Origin: Siderastrea radians
Taxonomy: Eukaryota > Cnidaria > Anthozoa > Scleractinia > Rhizangiidae
Assembly: GCA_964017195.1 (NCBI GenBank)
Contig: OZ024895.1
Location: 11,896,501-11,960,500, forward strand
Reading direction: 5' to 3'
Length of the DNA: 64,000 nt
The number at the start of each line of letters is the position of its first letter. Position 1 is the stretch's first letter. Below are positions 22,905-34,392 of this stretch, one piece after another. The translations under genes were made by a program, and so were the position numbers. The notes beneath the pieces were generated by a model. It saw only the letters and a list, made by a program, of their open reading frames with translations, was not told the origin of the DNA and ran no database searches.

Positions 22905-23246
22905 CTTGACCGAAGTTTCGATGAGGAAATTGAACGGCTTTGCAAATTTCTATCCAGCAAATACGATGAAATGGCTCACTCACTCACTCATCCTCTTTAT
23001 GCCAAGTGGCACATAAGGCCTCACGATGAAATGGCCTGTTGGATAAAACAGAAGGAAACGATCGAAAATCCTCAATTGTTGGACAAGGATGGGCTCAGCC
23101 AAACACTTTTTCCAGATGACATAATTTTGGGAGAAGAAAATAGATTGTTTACCTGTAAAGAGACTGGAGATGGCGACTATTTGTTAACTCTGCATCACGT
23201 ATCCTGGTTGGCAACGAGTCTTTGCGCTATTTTCTTTGTTTGTTGA
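22905..23246 (+). pseudogene. OTU-protease-like fragment with mutated active site
   Basis: The open frame encodes FDEEIERLCKFLSSKYDEMA, PLYAKWHIRPHDEMACWIKQ, FPDDIILGEENRLFTCKETG and then GDGDYLLTLHHVSW before the frame degenerates. GDGxCL is the catalytic loop of OTU-family deubiquitinases, in which the cysteine is the nucleophile; here that position is tyrosine. What follows the loop no longer resembles the family, and only the N-terminal third of a domain is present. I infer a decayed or partially duplicated OTU gene fragment inside an intron. The family call rests mainly on the GDGD-x-LL motif and is moderate. Confidence 0.4.
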
Positions 23247-24545
23247 CCACTCTTGAACTCTACACAAACAGCGCATTCTGACTACACTAACACGAGCATT
23301 CAAAGTGAAATAGTTTATTACGGAATATGCAGTCAGTCACCTGATGATTACACGCGCTATAGCTAATAGTTAATCGTTCGAAAAAATACACACAGACGTC
23401 CATGTCATAGAACTAAGGTATGAAAAATTACAGTAATGTACCACGCCAGATGCGAAAAACCACTAAAAAAAACCACTCCTTATTTGTGGCCCAAAAAAAT
23501 GTGGAAACGTATACCCCATCTAATGCAATGGTACTGGACCGCGAGGAAGAGGTACTCCTAAAACACCCTTCCAAAAATAAAACTAGAAAGAAAAAACGAA
23601 CTCAACAGGAGAAGACTGACTGACGTAGAATGACGAAATATCTCCCGCCAAAAGCTTAAATAGTCCCAAAGGTCACATGACAACACCTGAGCCTCTCAAT
23701 CGTGCCATCAGAACATTAATTTCTGACTAATTCGCTCCCAGGTCACTCAACCGTCAGAAATTACATTTTCCAGTATCTTAATGTTGGTGTATATAATGGT
23801 TATGATGAAGATAGTCTCTAATTTTGAATTTCTTACAGAACTATGAAATTTTTTGTCCGACCAGCCAAAAGGTGACCCTGGCCTGACAAATGACCTGCTT
23901 ATAAGATAAAAATTATTTGCAGGCTTGTAAGGTGTGAAAATTCTGAAAGCTTGGGTTTTCCTGAATATCTGGAATGATTCTGTATTGACTGAGAAATAAA
24001 ATTTTAAAAATTAACATGTTTTAACCAGTTCTAATACCTTATAACCTTTTTAGCTTATCCAGTCTCTACATGAGTTGCAGAGGGCAGCTTCAGTGAAATG
24101 AAATGACTTAAAACCCCAATACGCAGCACAACGAGTGACGAGAGGCGTTGCTGTCTTGCAGTTCTTCATATTCATAAACATAAGGAGGTTGACATATTGA
24201 TAAGGTCCTCACTGGTTTTGCAAATGTTAAATAAGGACAGGCGTTTGTCTCTTTGCCTGTAACAATCTGATACAATGTTTGTATGGCTGCACACGGAGCT
24301 GACAGTCTTACGATTTGCTAAAATTCATGTCGGTTAAGTAAAAAACGCTTGAAATCTGCGTCATTTCACTTGTTCAATTCTTTAAAAATTTATCGCTGAA
24401 AAGGCAGGAAATAGCATTTCCGAGCATCCTGTTTTCACTTTTTTGGGGGGAGGGGAATGCTGGGCATGTTGTCACTTTTTGCTATGAGATGTTTTTAGTT
24501 TGGTCTAATCTATTTCTTGGACCTGTACAAAGTTTGAAGTATTAA

Positions 24546-25621
24546 CCCATTGACTCCTGCGTGTTTTTGTGTGTTCTACATAAATTAAAATTTCTCAAGA
24601 GCAGAAAAAATTACCTAAATGCGCAGTAGATAACTAAACATCGTAGGCTTTCCAAATTAACTTCTTTGTACAATGGAATATTCAAATAAACATGTTCCGA
24701 TGTAAAAAACTATGGTTGCGTGCGTATCTTTTATTAGCCAGAAAACAACCTTGAAAATGAAAATTGCTGAAATTTTCTGCACGGTGGCGAAAGCTGTTTG
24801 CATCTTGAATTTCAACCCGGTTATGCAAATTAGTCTGTGTTTACAAAATACTGCTTCCTGAATCCAACTATCAATTTAAAAAGACAGAATAGGCAACAAA
24901 AAGCTTTTCTAGCCAAAATTTTATTCAGAAAAACAATGCATTGGCTTTTAGAAGCAAAAAACTTTCGATTTTCTTGCGTGGGTGATCACTTGCATAATTT
25001 TTGCAGACACTCGGCTATGTTTATGGCGATGGCTTGATCAGAAGTTGCACGGCTTTGAGAACAAAATTACAAAAATTATACGAATCTGGAGTAGACAATC
25101 AGTTAAACAATTTTTAAAAAGCAGTTAAACACTTAGAAACAACATTTACCATACTGTTCAGTTTAAATTTCTGAGGAAACTTTAGGTGGTCTCTTGCAAA
25201 TCTAAGGAATCTCAACGCGAAATGGCTTTTCGTCGCTTTAAAGACCTCCCTGTCCTCTTTTTTGAAGGTCAGTTATTCTTCAGGATGACTTCTTTCCATT
25301 TTGAACTTCAAAAGTGAACTATCTTAATTTTCAGAGCAGAAAAATGCATCTTGAAAATCTAGGACCGATCCGCGCGCACCACCATTTTCTTCGTTTGCAA
25401 ACTCCATCGGTCAAAAAGCTGCCTTTCCCCTACCCCCTAAAACTCATAAATATATGCGCAGAAGACAGTTTCTGATTGGTTTATATGTCTCCTAAAGAAT
25501 TGACAGCTTAAGAGGATAAAAAAGTACCTAGTAGGGGAGGTAGGGGATAAAGCGCGTATGTTCCTCCACGTGGAACACGCACTCGGCACGGCCGGTTTTG
25601 GCCGGTGTAGGAATCAATGGG
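24546..25621. mobile_element. piggyBac-like non-autonomous element (TTAA target)
   Basis: TTAA at 24542-24545 and 25622-25625 flank a 1076-bp segment. It begins CCCATTGACTCCTGCG and ends GTGTAGGAATCAATGGG, an inverted pair. CCC...GGG termini with TTAA duplication are the signature of piggyBac-group elements. No transposase ORF is present. Its interior (24815-25378) is repeated in the same orientation at 36763-37632. Confidence 0.75.
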
Positions 25622-26060
25622 TTAAGTGGTTGCGTGAGTAACTTGCGATCATGTTTTTTTTTATTGAACCAGAGACATGAAAAAATAATTATAATAATAC
25701 ATGGATATTGAGGAGCTTTGTGTGTGTTAATCGGTGTGGCATAGAGGAAATAATTTCTTATGAAATGCGTGTATATGGTGTAGTTCAATTTTATCCTTAG
25801 TTAAATTTTTATTTTCTTTTGTTTCATATTCATTATCATATATTACAGTGCAACGAATTCAACTGGGGCCACCCAACGTTTTTCTGCCAGTCAGGAGGCG
25901 AGTTTAGAACAAAAGAATCGGGGTTGCGGTTGCTTTCAGACCAACCACAATCATCATCATCATCAATTTCCATGTTTCCCCCAGTGGGGAATTGGGCCTC
26001 ATGCTCTCTCCTTCTAGGTTGTTCTGTCCTTCGCTGCTGTCGCTGCCTCTGCCCATGACC

Positions 26061-26823
26061 CTAACCTCTGTCCTTGATCTCCCTTTCCACTGTCCTTCTC
26101 CATGTTTCTCGTGGTCGACCCCGCTTCAGGTGAGTGCAATGCGTGGATGTGAGTGGTGATCTATTCTGAGCACATTGGCCTAGCCATGTCCACCTCTGCC
26201 TTGCCACTTGGTCGCTTACAGTCTCCCTAATGCCTGCCCTTCGTCTAACTTCCTTGTTTGTAATGCGCATTGGCCAATAGATCTTTAATATCCTTCTTAG
26301 GCTCTTGTGAAGGTAAGCGTCCAATTTCTTCTCATCCGCTTTAGTCGTTCTCCAGGTCTCGCACCCGTACAACAGCACTGAGATAACGTTGGACTTAAAA
26401 ACGTTGACCTTGGTCTTGATGGTAAACTGGCTATTCTTCCAGAATTTGTCCAGGTTGTTGTACCGTACTTCTTCCTTTCCGAAAGCCAGCTTGCTCCTTC
26501 CTTAGCTTTTCGTCGACATCATCAGCTATTCTTCTAATCAGTACCTTGCCCATCACTTTTGCAACAACAGGCATCAACGTAATTCCTCTCCAGTTCCCGC
26601 AGTTGGTTAGGTCACCCTTCTTAGCCAGTCTAACAATAAGGTTTTACTACAGTCCGCTGGGACAGTCTCACTATACCATATGATATCGGTTGTTATACCA
26701 TCTACTCCAGGTGCTTTTCCTGCGCTCAAGCTGATGATAGCACTCCTCATCTCTGTTTTAGTGCTAGGGCCTGAGGGTATTTGATATCGGAGGTCGCTTC
26801 AGGAAGCACATCAGCCACTTGTT
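26061..26823 (-). pseudogene. LINE reverse transcriptase with deleted catalytic core
   Basis: The degenerate frame passes through LIRRIADDVDEKLRKEQAGF (fingers motif EQAGFRKGRST). Within about 15 codons it jumps to YNNLDKFWKNSQF and the C-terminal LLYGCETWRTTKADEKKLDA, LRRILKIYWPMRITNKEVRR and RGRPRETWRRT. Intact relatives have several hundred residues between these points, including the catalytic FADD box, so the palm has been deleted. The last 105 codons are a clean frame, but without the palm no enzyme could result. Confidence 0.7.
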
Positions 26824-26830
26824 CTGGGCA

Positions 26831-27030
26831 TAGTTAATAAAAGAATCTGGTTATGAAGCTCAGCTAAGTCCTTTGTTTTATATTTTTGTTACCGTTTTTT
26901 GCCTTGACGGTGCACGAACGTAAAACAAAAGATTGTGCACTGTCGTGGTACTTTCAACATAAATTGCAGCACCTTTGTTAAGGCCTTTGAAACTTGCACA
27001 GTTTCATAACCAGTCCCTCGAGTAACTATG
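26831..27030. mobile_element. 200-bp MITE nested in the LINE
   Basis: CATAGTTA at 26831 and TAACTATG at 27030 mark inverted termini extending about 35 bp (CTGGTTATGAA on one side, TTCATAACCAG on the other). TTCTGGG is duplicated directly outside both ends (26824-26830 and 27031-27037). Removing the element and one copy of the duplication restores LINE coding continuity. A 7-bp (possibly 8-bp) duplication and CATAG termini recall P- or hAT-type elements; the class is not settled. Confidence 0.75.
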
Positions 27031-27037
27031 TTCTGGG

Positions 27038-27600
27038 TGTGGTCTGTTTAGTACCTCTGCAAAGTGTTCTTTCCACCTTTGCCGCACCTCTTCCTCATTC
27101 ATCAACATCTTTCCGTCCTTGTTTCTAACAATATCAATTTTCTTTAGTGATTCATTACATAGCTTCCGTGTGGCATTGTAAACACCCTTCATCTACCCAA
27201 GCTTCGCAGCATTTTCCGCTTCTTGGGCAATACCGTTAGCCCATCCTCTCTTGTCTCTCTTTAGGGTTCTCTTAACCTCCTGATCTTTCTTTCTGTAATC
27301 CTCTTGCAACCTCGCTCTAATTTTCTCTGACTTTGCGCCCAGTACTCTTTGCTTTAGCTGTCTCCTTTCCTCAATCCCCTTACAGCTATCGGAGCTGATC
27401 CAACTCTTGCTGCTCTTTGTCCTGTAGCCTAGTACTTCCTTAGCTGTTTCGAAGAAAGCGTTTTTTATTCCTGTCCACTTACTCTCTACCTTGCTTTCGA
27501 GTACTACCACACTCTCCTGTCCACTTCCCTCCTCCTCTTTCTCCTTCTCCTCCTCGTCATCACCAATTGATAAGCAGCTGAACCTTTTTCTTAGTTCCAA
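27038..27600 (-). pseudogene. LINE linker and N-terminal reverse transcriptase region
   Basis: This hydrophilic, lysine- and glutamate-rich segment reads EEKEKEEEGSGQESVVVLES, then WTGIKNAFFETAKEVLGYR and KDQEVKRTLKRDKRGWANGI. A stop follows, and the next frame contains VYNATRKLCN and GKMLMNEEEVRQRWKEHFAE. The last motif typically precedes the reverse transcriptase domain in these LINEs. It joins in frame to 26823 once the nested 200-bp element and one copy of its duplication are removed (RPHPE-QVADVLPEA across the junction). Confidence 0.65.
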
Positions 27601-27603
27601 TTG

Positions 27604-28078
27604 AAAATTGAAACTTTTTCCTGTTCAGCTTACTTGTGTCATACCTCTTAACAACATGTACATTTCTGCCAGTTCTGTTAAGTTTTAGCAGTGTCTTTGC
27701 AATCACTAGGTTGTGGTCGCTAGCAACATCTGCACCTCTATAGGCCCTGACATCCTGCACTGATCGCTTAGAGTTGGACCGAATGGTCACATGGTCAATG
27801 TGATTGCAATATTGGCCATTTGGTGAAGTCCACGTGTATCTATGTATGTCCTTATGTGGGAACATAATTGATACAATTGCCAGGTTGTTTAGTGCTCAGA
27901 AAGCTACGAACTGCTCTCCATTGTCATTTCTTTCTCCTTGTAAGCCATACTTTCCCACAATGCCTTCCTCTCCAACTTGTTGTTGGCCAACTTTTGCATT
28001 CCAGTCGCCCAGAATCAAAAGCATATTATGCCTTGGTGTCGCATCCACAATCTTTTGCAATTGCTCAGAGAAGTTGAG
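27604..28078 (-). pseudogene. LINE endonuclease, C-terminal half
   Basis: After the nested element the reading resumes with FSEQLQKIVDATP, then LLILGDWNAKVG (the G-D-x-N motif), an in-frame TGA after GEQFVAF, then YTWTSPNGQYCNHIDHVTI. It finishes with DVASDHNLVIAK, which holds the SDH catalytic motif. All catalytic motifs of the endonuclease are therefore preserved in sequence although the frame is broken by a stop. Confidence 0.7.
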
Positions 28079-28928
28079 GGCACGAAATTAACTTTTTTTT
28101 TCAAGGAGCCACTTGGCTCCTAAATATTTCAAAGTGATTGCCAATTCCAAAAAGGTAGTCGCCAGTTTTTTAAAAAAAAATTTAGGTTTTATTCTGTTAT
28201 TTTGAAGAGTTAGACCCTCCGGAATTTAGTTTTTATCCTAAACGACACTAGCTAACATTACAAACATCCAATTAAATTAAAGAAAAATAAGCTTGACTTG
28301 ATACGTTAACAAAGAGAATTTTATCAAGAAAGATTGTACCAAAACAGCCACCTTTAATTCATTCAAACGGTTCTCAAACAGCTGCGAAAACGCATCCTCT
28401 CAAAGCATCCGCCTAAAAGTAAAGTGAATGTCTGGTTCAAAATTCCACTTCATTTTCATCAAGTATAAATCAAAGAATCGTGAAGGCCTTTCCTTTCAGT
28501 TCGAGGAAAAATTGCTGCTAAGAATCGATTTCTCTTCAGATGGTTTTCCACACTTGCCCCCCCAAATAGCGCGATCAGTTTTCGCTGTCATTTCTTAATG
28601 CTTTCTTTGCCATTGTGCTCTCACGTTTCCATATCTGGAGAAGAGACACTAGAATGGGGCATAAACAACGTAACTACTTGAAATCCAAAATGGCGTCTAG
28701 CGACAGATTTTCTTCGTGGAGCAAGCTCTGATTTTCTGAAACTAGCATGCTTGAATGCCCATCACTGCCACGGATTTAGTTTAAGGCGTTTTCAAAAATT
28801 CACAAGGTCTTTAGGCAAGGTGTGATGAAGAATTCTAGTTGCCAATTTGGCGACCAATTTTCAGGATTTGGTCGCCAACGCGGAAAATTTAGGCGCAATG
28901 GCGCCTGTATTAGGCGCAATTTCGTGCC
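28079..28928. mobile_element. 850-bp TIR element nested in the LINE
   Basis: GGCACGAAATT at 28079 and AATTTCGTGCC at 28928 are perfect 11-bp inverted ends. They sit exactly where the LINE endonuclease frame is interrupted. Near the ends are short self-complementary blocks (GGAGCCACTTGGCTCC on the left, TTGGCGACCAA and TTGGTCGCCAA on the right). No ORF is visible. I could not identify a clean target duplication. Confidence 0.65.
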
Positions 28929-29418
28929 TTGTAAAAGTCGTGGCATACACCTGGATGATGATTGTGGTATTAATAAACCGTGAGTAGAAGCGGGCTGTTA
29001 TCATGCAGTCATTTATTGGCCTCCAACTGTCTAAACATGGTGCAACCTCCTTAGACATGATAACTGCAACACCACTCCGATGTGCATTGTTGTCCCTGTC
29101 CGAGTAAATGATGGTCTCACCCGTTTGTGTCTTCAGTCGTCCAAAGCCTGACCACTGGCATTCACTAACCCCCAAAATGCCGATACCGTAACGATCCATC
29201 TCGGTTGTTATCTGAGCTGTCTTACTGACTGAGAACATTGTTCTCACATTCCAGCATCCCACTTTGACTTTCGTCTTTGGGTCAGCCAGCGACTTAATCG
29301 GAATATGGGCTTCCCTTCGGATTTCACCTGTAGCTGTCATAGCTCCGTTGACCCAGCTGATGAAAACATCGTCGGAAGTCCGGCAAGTCGTTGTACTGCG
29401 TGCACCCATTATAACCAT
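28929..29418 (-). pseudogene. LINE endonuclease, N-terminal half
   Basis: From an ATG at 29418 the frame encodes a short leader, then KVGCWNVRTM, the first conserved motif of exonuclease-endonuclease-phosphatase domains. Next come TEMDRYGIGILGVSECQWSG with the catalytic glutamate motif, TGETIIYSDRDN and HRSGVAVIMSKE. It breaks at 28929, where an 850-bp TIR element is inserted after IIIQVYATTFT. The enzyme nicks target DNA to prime reverse transcription. Predicted proteins of this kind are often mislabelled craniofacial development protein 2-like. Confidence 0.75.
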
Positions 29419-31230
29419 TAATAGTTGAGCTTGCGGTTTCCATAATCGAGCTGGTTTTATGAGGTGAGAGGATTAGCCCCATGCCCAACCCCCAACCAGA
29501 AGGGCCAGGGTTTTTCTGTCGGGGTTTTCCTTCCCTTAGTCACAGCTTCCAGTTAGTTAAAGGCGCCAGATACTCGGACCAATCACAATAGGGGTAAAAA
29601 TTCACTTCTGGTTCGAGCGGGAATCGATGTGAAGGGTTACACGAATGTGCACTTCAATGCTTATTTTTATGGCGAAATGACATTTATTTTGGTCAACGGC
29701 GAGACAAGCAAACGTCAAGAGAAACAATTATTAATTGCCAACTGGCGGCTGGTAATTTTGAAGACGAAACAGAGTCAATGCAAATTATGTTCTACCGCAT
29801 GACAGCCGAGAAGATTGAATACGAAACAAACTCGACACAAATGCATTTTGTTGAATGAAAGCCGAGAATGTTGATGATGAAAGAGACTCAACACGAAAAT
29901 GCTTCTGAATGACGGACAAAAAGAGGGACAAAATCAAATAAATATCTCGAAGACCAAGATTTCTTTGCAAGACCTCCGTGACCCACTAACTGGAAATCAC
30001 TGGACTGTAACAACATGTTGACAGTCGACGAAATGCAGTTTCTTGACCAGCAAAAATATTTAGAGGCTAATAGGTTTCAACCTGTGACATAAATTCGAAC
30101 AAAATTATTCTCAGCCTTACGGTTTAATTATAGCTTTCCTCAACTCTCTTGTGTTACGACCGAAGTCAGAATATTTTGTTGTGGACGCGGCTGTCACTCG
30201 GTAAACCTGTGCATTTGTCAGTCTGTTTTGTCTTCCCCGTTGTCATCCGGTAATACATAATTGCTTTGAATCCATTTCGTCTTTAAGCATCATTCTGTAA
30301 GCATTTGTGTTTAGCCCATTTCGTCTTCAGCATTCGGTAAATATATTTGCGCTGAGTCTGTTTCGTCTTCAATCCAGGCCGTCATCTGGTAAATATATTT
30401 TGTGCTTCGTTTGCTGCAGTCTTCAAAATAGCCGATTGACATTCAGCATTTTTTTATTTTTCCCATTTCATTTGTTTGCCTTGTCATTGATCGAAAGGAA
30501 CAACATTTTACCATGAGAATAAGCGTTGAGGTTTGCCTTGGCAAAGCCCTCCGCGTCAATTCCCACTCAAAGTAGTTACAATAATTTTACCCCTATTGTG
30601 GTTGGTCCGAAAGCAACTGCAACCCCGGTTCTTTTGTTCTGAACTCGTCTTGTGATTGGCAGAAAAACTTTGGGTGGCCCCAGTTGAATTCGTTGCACTG
30701 TAACATAAAAAAGAACAAAGGAAAATAAAAATTGAACCAAGGATAAAATTGAACTAAACATATACACATGTCCAGTCAGAAGAGTGGTCTAATGCGTCTA
30801 TTGAGTTATGAATACTGATGTTATTGAATTTCTGTGTTGATATATTTACCTTTTGGATGCAAAGATTGATTTTGTTTACTGTTTGATTTAATATACATAT
30901 ACATTTGTTTGTACATGTAGAATAACGTTAACATTGTAATTAGTGCATTGCCGGTAGGTGGAACAAGTTCCTTGGCAAGTTTTTTGCTTGGGCAACTGAG
31001 CTTAGTAATGCAGCTGGAACTGATAATTTGCATTGCTTGTAATGCTCAGCTCTAAAGAAAGTGTCACCGATTTTCCTTGTTCTGACGAATACAAGCGAAC
31101 TGTGAGCGAAGGGACACTACTTAGGTGTGCCGAGGTCACATTGTTTGTAATCATCGATCGGAAAGCTCATACGATTTGATTCGTTTTATTATCCGGAATT
31201 TTGTCGGGCTTCTCGCCAAGCAATCGGTCA

Positions 31231-32652
31231 ATGCACGTGGAATTGACAAGCGACGCTTTCAGCGAGGTGTCGTCTGGGGATGTTCATGGTCAAATTGGCA
31301 AGCGAGGGGACATAGAAGAGAAGGGAAGAATAGATGCATTTTTCACTTTTTTTGACCTGCTTCTGTCTTCTACTTGTGAGTGCCTTTCTTTTTGCTACAT
31401 TAAGGCAAGGTATTTGACTTATAAGCACCGAAACTGAGCAAAGTGTACGTAAAGCAGCCTCAAGACCTCAAATGAACAGAAGACTTCATCTAGAGGGCCA
31501 TCACTGTCTCAACCAGTTACAAGGGAGCTCATGAAACATGTAAGTCAATATTTTGCAGTAAAACCAACTTGTTAGAGTTATTTGGAGTTCATTCTGACTG
31601 AAAACAGTTTATCTTGCATGTGTTCTTGACCTTGCATGACTTCAGTCCTGTTTGTAATACTTTCTAAAGCATAATGTTCAAAATTTACTTTCGTCTATCA
31701 ATTTAGTCTGGAAATGTATTTATTCCTATCTTTTCCTTATTTTGTTTGCTTAAAAAGCATCATTTCGAGCCTCGTTTAGGTTGTAAGTGGGGTTGAATGT
31801 GAGTAAATGTTCATCTCAATGGGAAGAGAGTTTGATATGTTCTCCTTTATTGCGTGGTTCGTTTTCAACTGATGGGAATCTTCTCTGTCTTGACTTAGGA
31901 GCAAGTGCGAAGCTTTGTATTACCTGACAATCAGCCATTTGCTTAGCCCAGTTAAGAAGCATGTTTAATTTGAAATAAAATTGTTAAAGTCATAGGAAAA
32001 GATTGAACTCTAGTCCATCTCTCTTCTTTCAACTTTAATTCGTAGCAATTTCAACAACACATTACTTTCTTTATTTACTTAGATCACACATTTGCCACTA
32101 TGGCTCCTGTTTTTTATCAAGACCAACTGTGGATAAAGGCTATCCATGCATCCGTCCATTTGTCCGCCATAATGAGAAAGAGAAGATTAAACAAAGAGGT
32201 TTCTGTATACCGGTACATGTTTGAGAAAGGACAAGCGTAGCCATTTCAACAGCTGAAGAGGTTTTTTTGAACAGATAGCCCTAGCTGTTTGAAAGGCTAA
32301 AGATGTTTTTAAAGCTAGTAACAGCCATCCACAGTTTAGCGTAGCTGTTGGAACAGCTGTTCAAGGATTTTTTCTGAATGGATAGCCCTGGCTAGCCATT
32401 CGAATTGCTTAAGATTTAAATTTTTGAACAGATGACCGTGTGAAACTTTTCGAACGTCCTCCTATTGCTCTTGAATGGCAAGTGAACGGCTTTTGTCGTT
32501 TGAATGGATATAACATTAGCAAATGTTTCTTCTTAATATATGAAATTGATGTTCAAAATATATTCTTGATTGTTTTGTGACTGGCAGGAGTAAATACCTT
32601 GTGCAATTCGATAATGTGGAATGGACCTGTAGAACCTGTGGCAAAAATTTCA
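31231..32652 (+). other. Scattered possible exons, one with a CxxC finger
   Basis: Three short stretches look protein-like and end in donor-like sequences. At 31231-31375 there is MHVELTSDAFSEV...IEEKGRIDAFF, at about 31458-31539 KTSNEQKTSS...PVTRELMKH, and at 32588-32652 KYLVQFDNVEWTCRTCGKNF. The last resembles the first half of a BED-type or similar zinc finger (C-x2-C). The splice phases of the three pieces do not agree with each other, so I cannot join them. They may be remnants of a hAT or other transposase gene, or unrelated. Confidence 0.2.
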
Positions 32653-34392
32653 AGTGAGTCCAAAACAAATAAAATGGTGTTCCCTGAAAAACTATGATGT
32701 CTAATTATTTAATGTTACTGAAAGAGGGACTTACATGTATTTACCTTGTATTCCTTTTATGCAACTGTGTGAACTTCATTTATGGAAATGTTGTCAATGT
32801 ACCTGCTGATGTGACTTCTACAGTAAATATTTTACCAAGAAGTTTAAGTGAGACTGAAACTATTCCTAGTACACTAAAATGTCACTTGTCCCATTAACAT
32901 TATCTTTTTTAGAATGTAAGGCCTACAATGAGTTTGGAAGCTTTGAATTATTTAGTAAAATATTAAATAGTAAATTATACCGAGGTTAAGGTATTGAAGT
33001 TGACCATGACGAGTTAAACAATGGTCACAAAGCATTGTGAGGAAAAAAAACAAGTTTGCAGATTATAAAAGGACATGGATAAAGGGGTAAACCAGGAAGT
33101 GTACAAAAGGTAGAAAAAATACAATCACAACAAAACTCTCTGTTGCGATGGTGGACAAACATGTCAGAACACAGTATGCTACCTTGAGTTTCATAATTTG
33201 ATCCATTGAGCGATTGTGGTAAGTAAACAAACAGAAAAATTATAGTCAGTGATGACTGCAAGCTTCTTTTAAAAAAAATTCAAGGTTGTAATTCTAAAGA
33301 AGAGAACTTTTACTAAACACTCAAGACTGAAAAGTAAGTACCACCTTGTACATGTACAACAACCATCGTAAACAGCACCACGAGAAAGTATGGACTGAAC
33401 AGCTTTCATAAGAATGATCACTCTGTAGGATTTCATCCGCAGATTGAGGTTATCACCACATTGTGCATCATTATGTTACCATACTGAGACTGTAATTAAT
33501 GCTTGATATTAAAATGGCCATCCTTGAGGATTTTATTCAAAGACTCAGCAGTTAAACGTAGAATGACTTGTATATGTTGTAGTCTAATTTTCACCTTTGG
33601 TGCAAATTGTTTCTGAACCAGTACAATTATTTTTAAACGGGTACAATTTGTTTGAACTGGTGCAATTTGTTTGTACCGGTATAATATATCTGTCATTCTT
33701 AAAAGAGATTTAGTTTTTGGGGTGAAGTAGAAAATTAGGGGCCTGGCTTTTTTTGGGGGGAGGGGGTAAAAGAATAAATGAAAAGAATAAATAAATAAAT
33801 AAATAATTGTGTGCATTTCTTGTCTCAATCTCCCCTCTCTTTCCTTTCTTGACTATCACACCCAGTTAGCACAACCTTTGTGATCAGAAATGGCGTGCCC
33901 ATGGCTCTTTGTGGCTTGCAGGTGGTGTCATGGTCAGCGGTCTTTATGGAGGTTTATGCATGCACCTTACCACATGCTCTCATTTGCACTTTGTTTTACG
34001 AGCCTGGCATTGTGCTGTGTGCAGCTTTTCAGCATTCCCCTCTCTCCCCTCCCTGTGGCATCATTTTCTCACTCTCAGTTTTTGATTTTTGTTTCTTTTT
34101 TTTTTTTTTGGGGGGGGGGGGGGTTAAGTTCTTATTTTAGTTTATAACCCTATTTATTTACTAGACAGACCATTCCGCTAAACCTATAACTTGAGTGCGA
34201 CAGTTGCCAGGGCTGGTTTGGGGCTGGGTTGCAGGTGGTACTGGGTTCCAGCCCCCAGCAGGTTCCTCAGCACCCAACCTCCACTTGCAACCTAGGTGTT
34301 AATTGCCAGTATTACAGTCAGTCCAATAGAATAAATTATAACAAACCTCATTGATAACACATATCTTAAGTACTGTTGCTTTGATTTTATAG

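Larger units (their letters stand above)
25951..29576 (-). mobile_element. RTE-like LINE inserted in the fold-back element
   Basis: The insertion is flanked by a 12-bp target duplication, GACCAACCACAA at 25939-25950 and GACCAATCACAA at 29577-29588, differing at one base. On the minus strand it has a leader, an apurinic-like endonuclease, part of a reverse transcriptase and a conserved C-terminal segment. It ends in a GATGATGATGATGA tail at 25951-25963. The domain order and simple-repeat tail fit RTE-type non-LTR retrotransposons, though the exact clade needs a phylogeny. The copy is broken by stops, by an internal deletion of the reverse transcriptase core and by two nested DNA elements (26831-27030 and 28079-28928). 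Confidence 0.75.
25781..30756. mobile_element. Fold-back element with about 170-bp terminal inverted repeats
   Basis: The left end at 25781 (TAGTTCAATTTTATCCTTAG) and the right end at 30756 are inverted copies. The match extends about 170 bp through GTGCAACGAATTCAACTGGG and GGCCACCCAA to GACCAACCACAA. Behind the termini, arrays of a unit of roughly 55 bp (GACGAAACAGAGTCAATGCA and relatives) sit at 29770-29930, and in reverse orientation at 30170-30450. Tandem repeats inside inverted arms resemble FB-type fold-back elements. A LINE of 3.6 kb is inserted in the left arm; without it the element is about 1.35 kb and non-coding. Confidence 0.7.

Noticed and set aside
27804..28091. Plus-strand 95-codon frame
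   Set aside because: It is the antisense of the LINE endonuclease, whose catalytic motifs lie on the minus strand.
34034..34140. Hydrophobic C-terminus of the 33880-34140 frames as a transmembrane exon
   Set aside because: The hydrophobic run is produced by a poly-T/poly-G tract with no splice sites around it.
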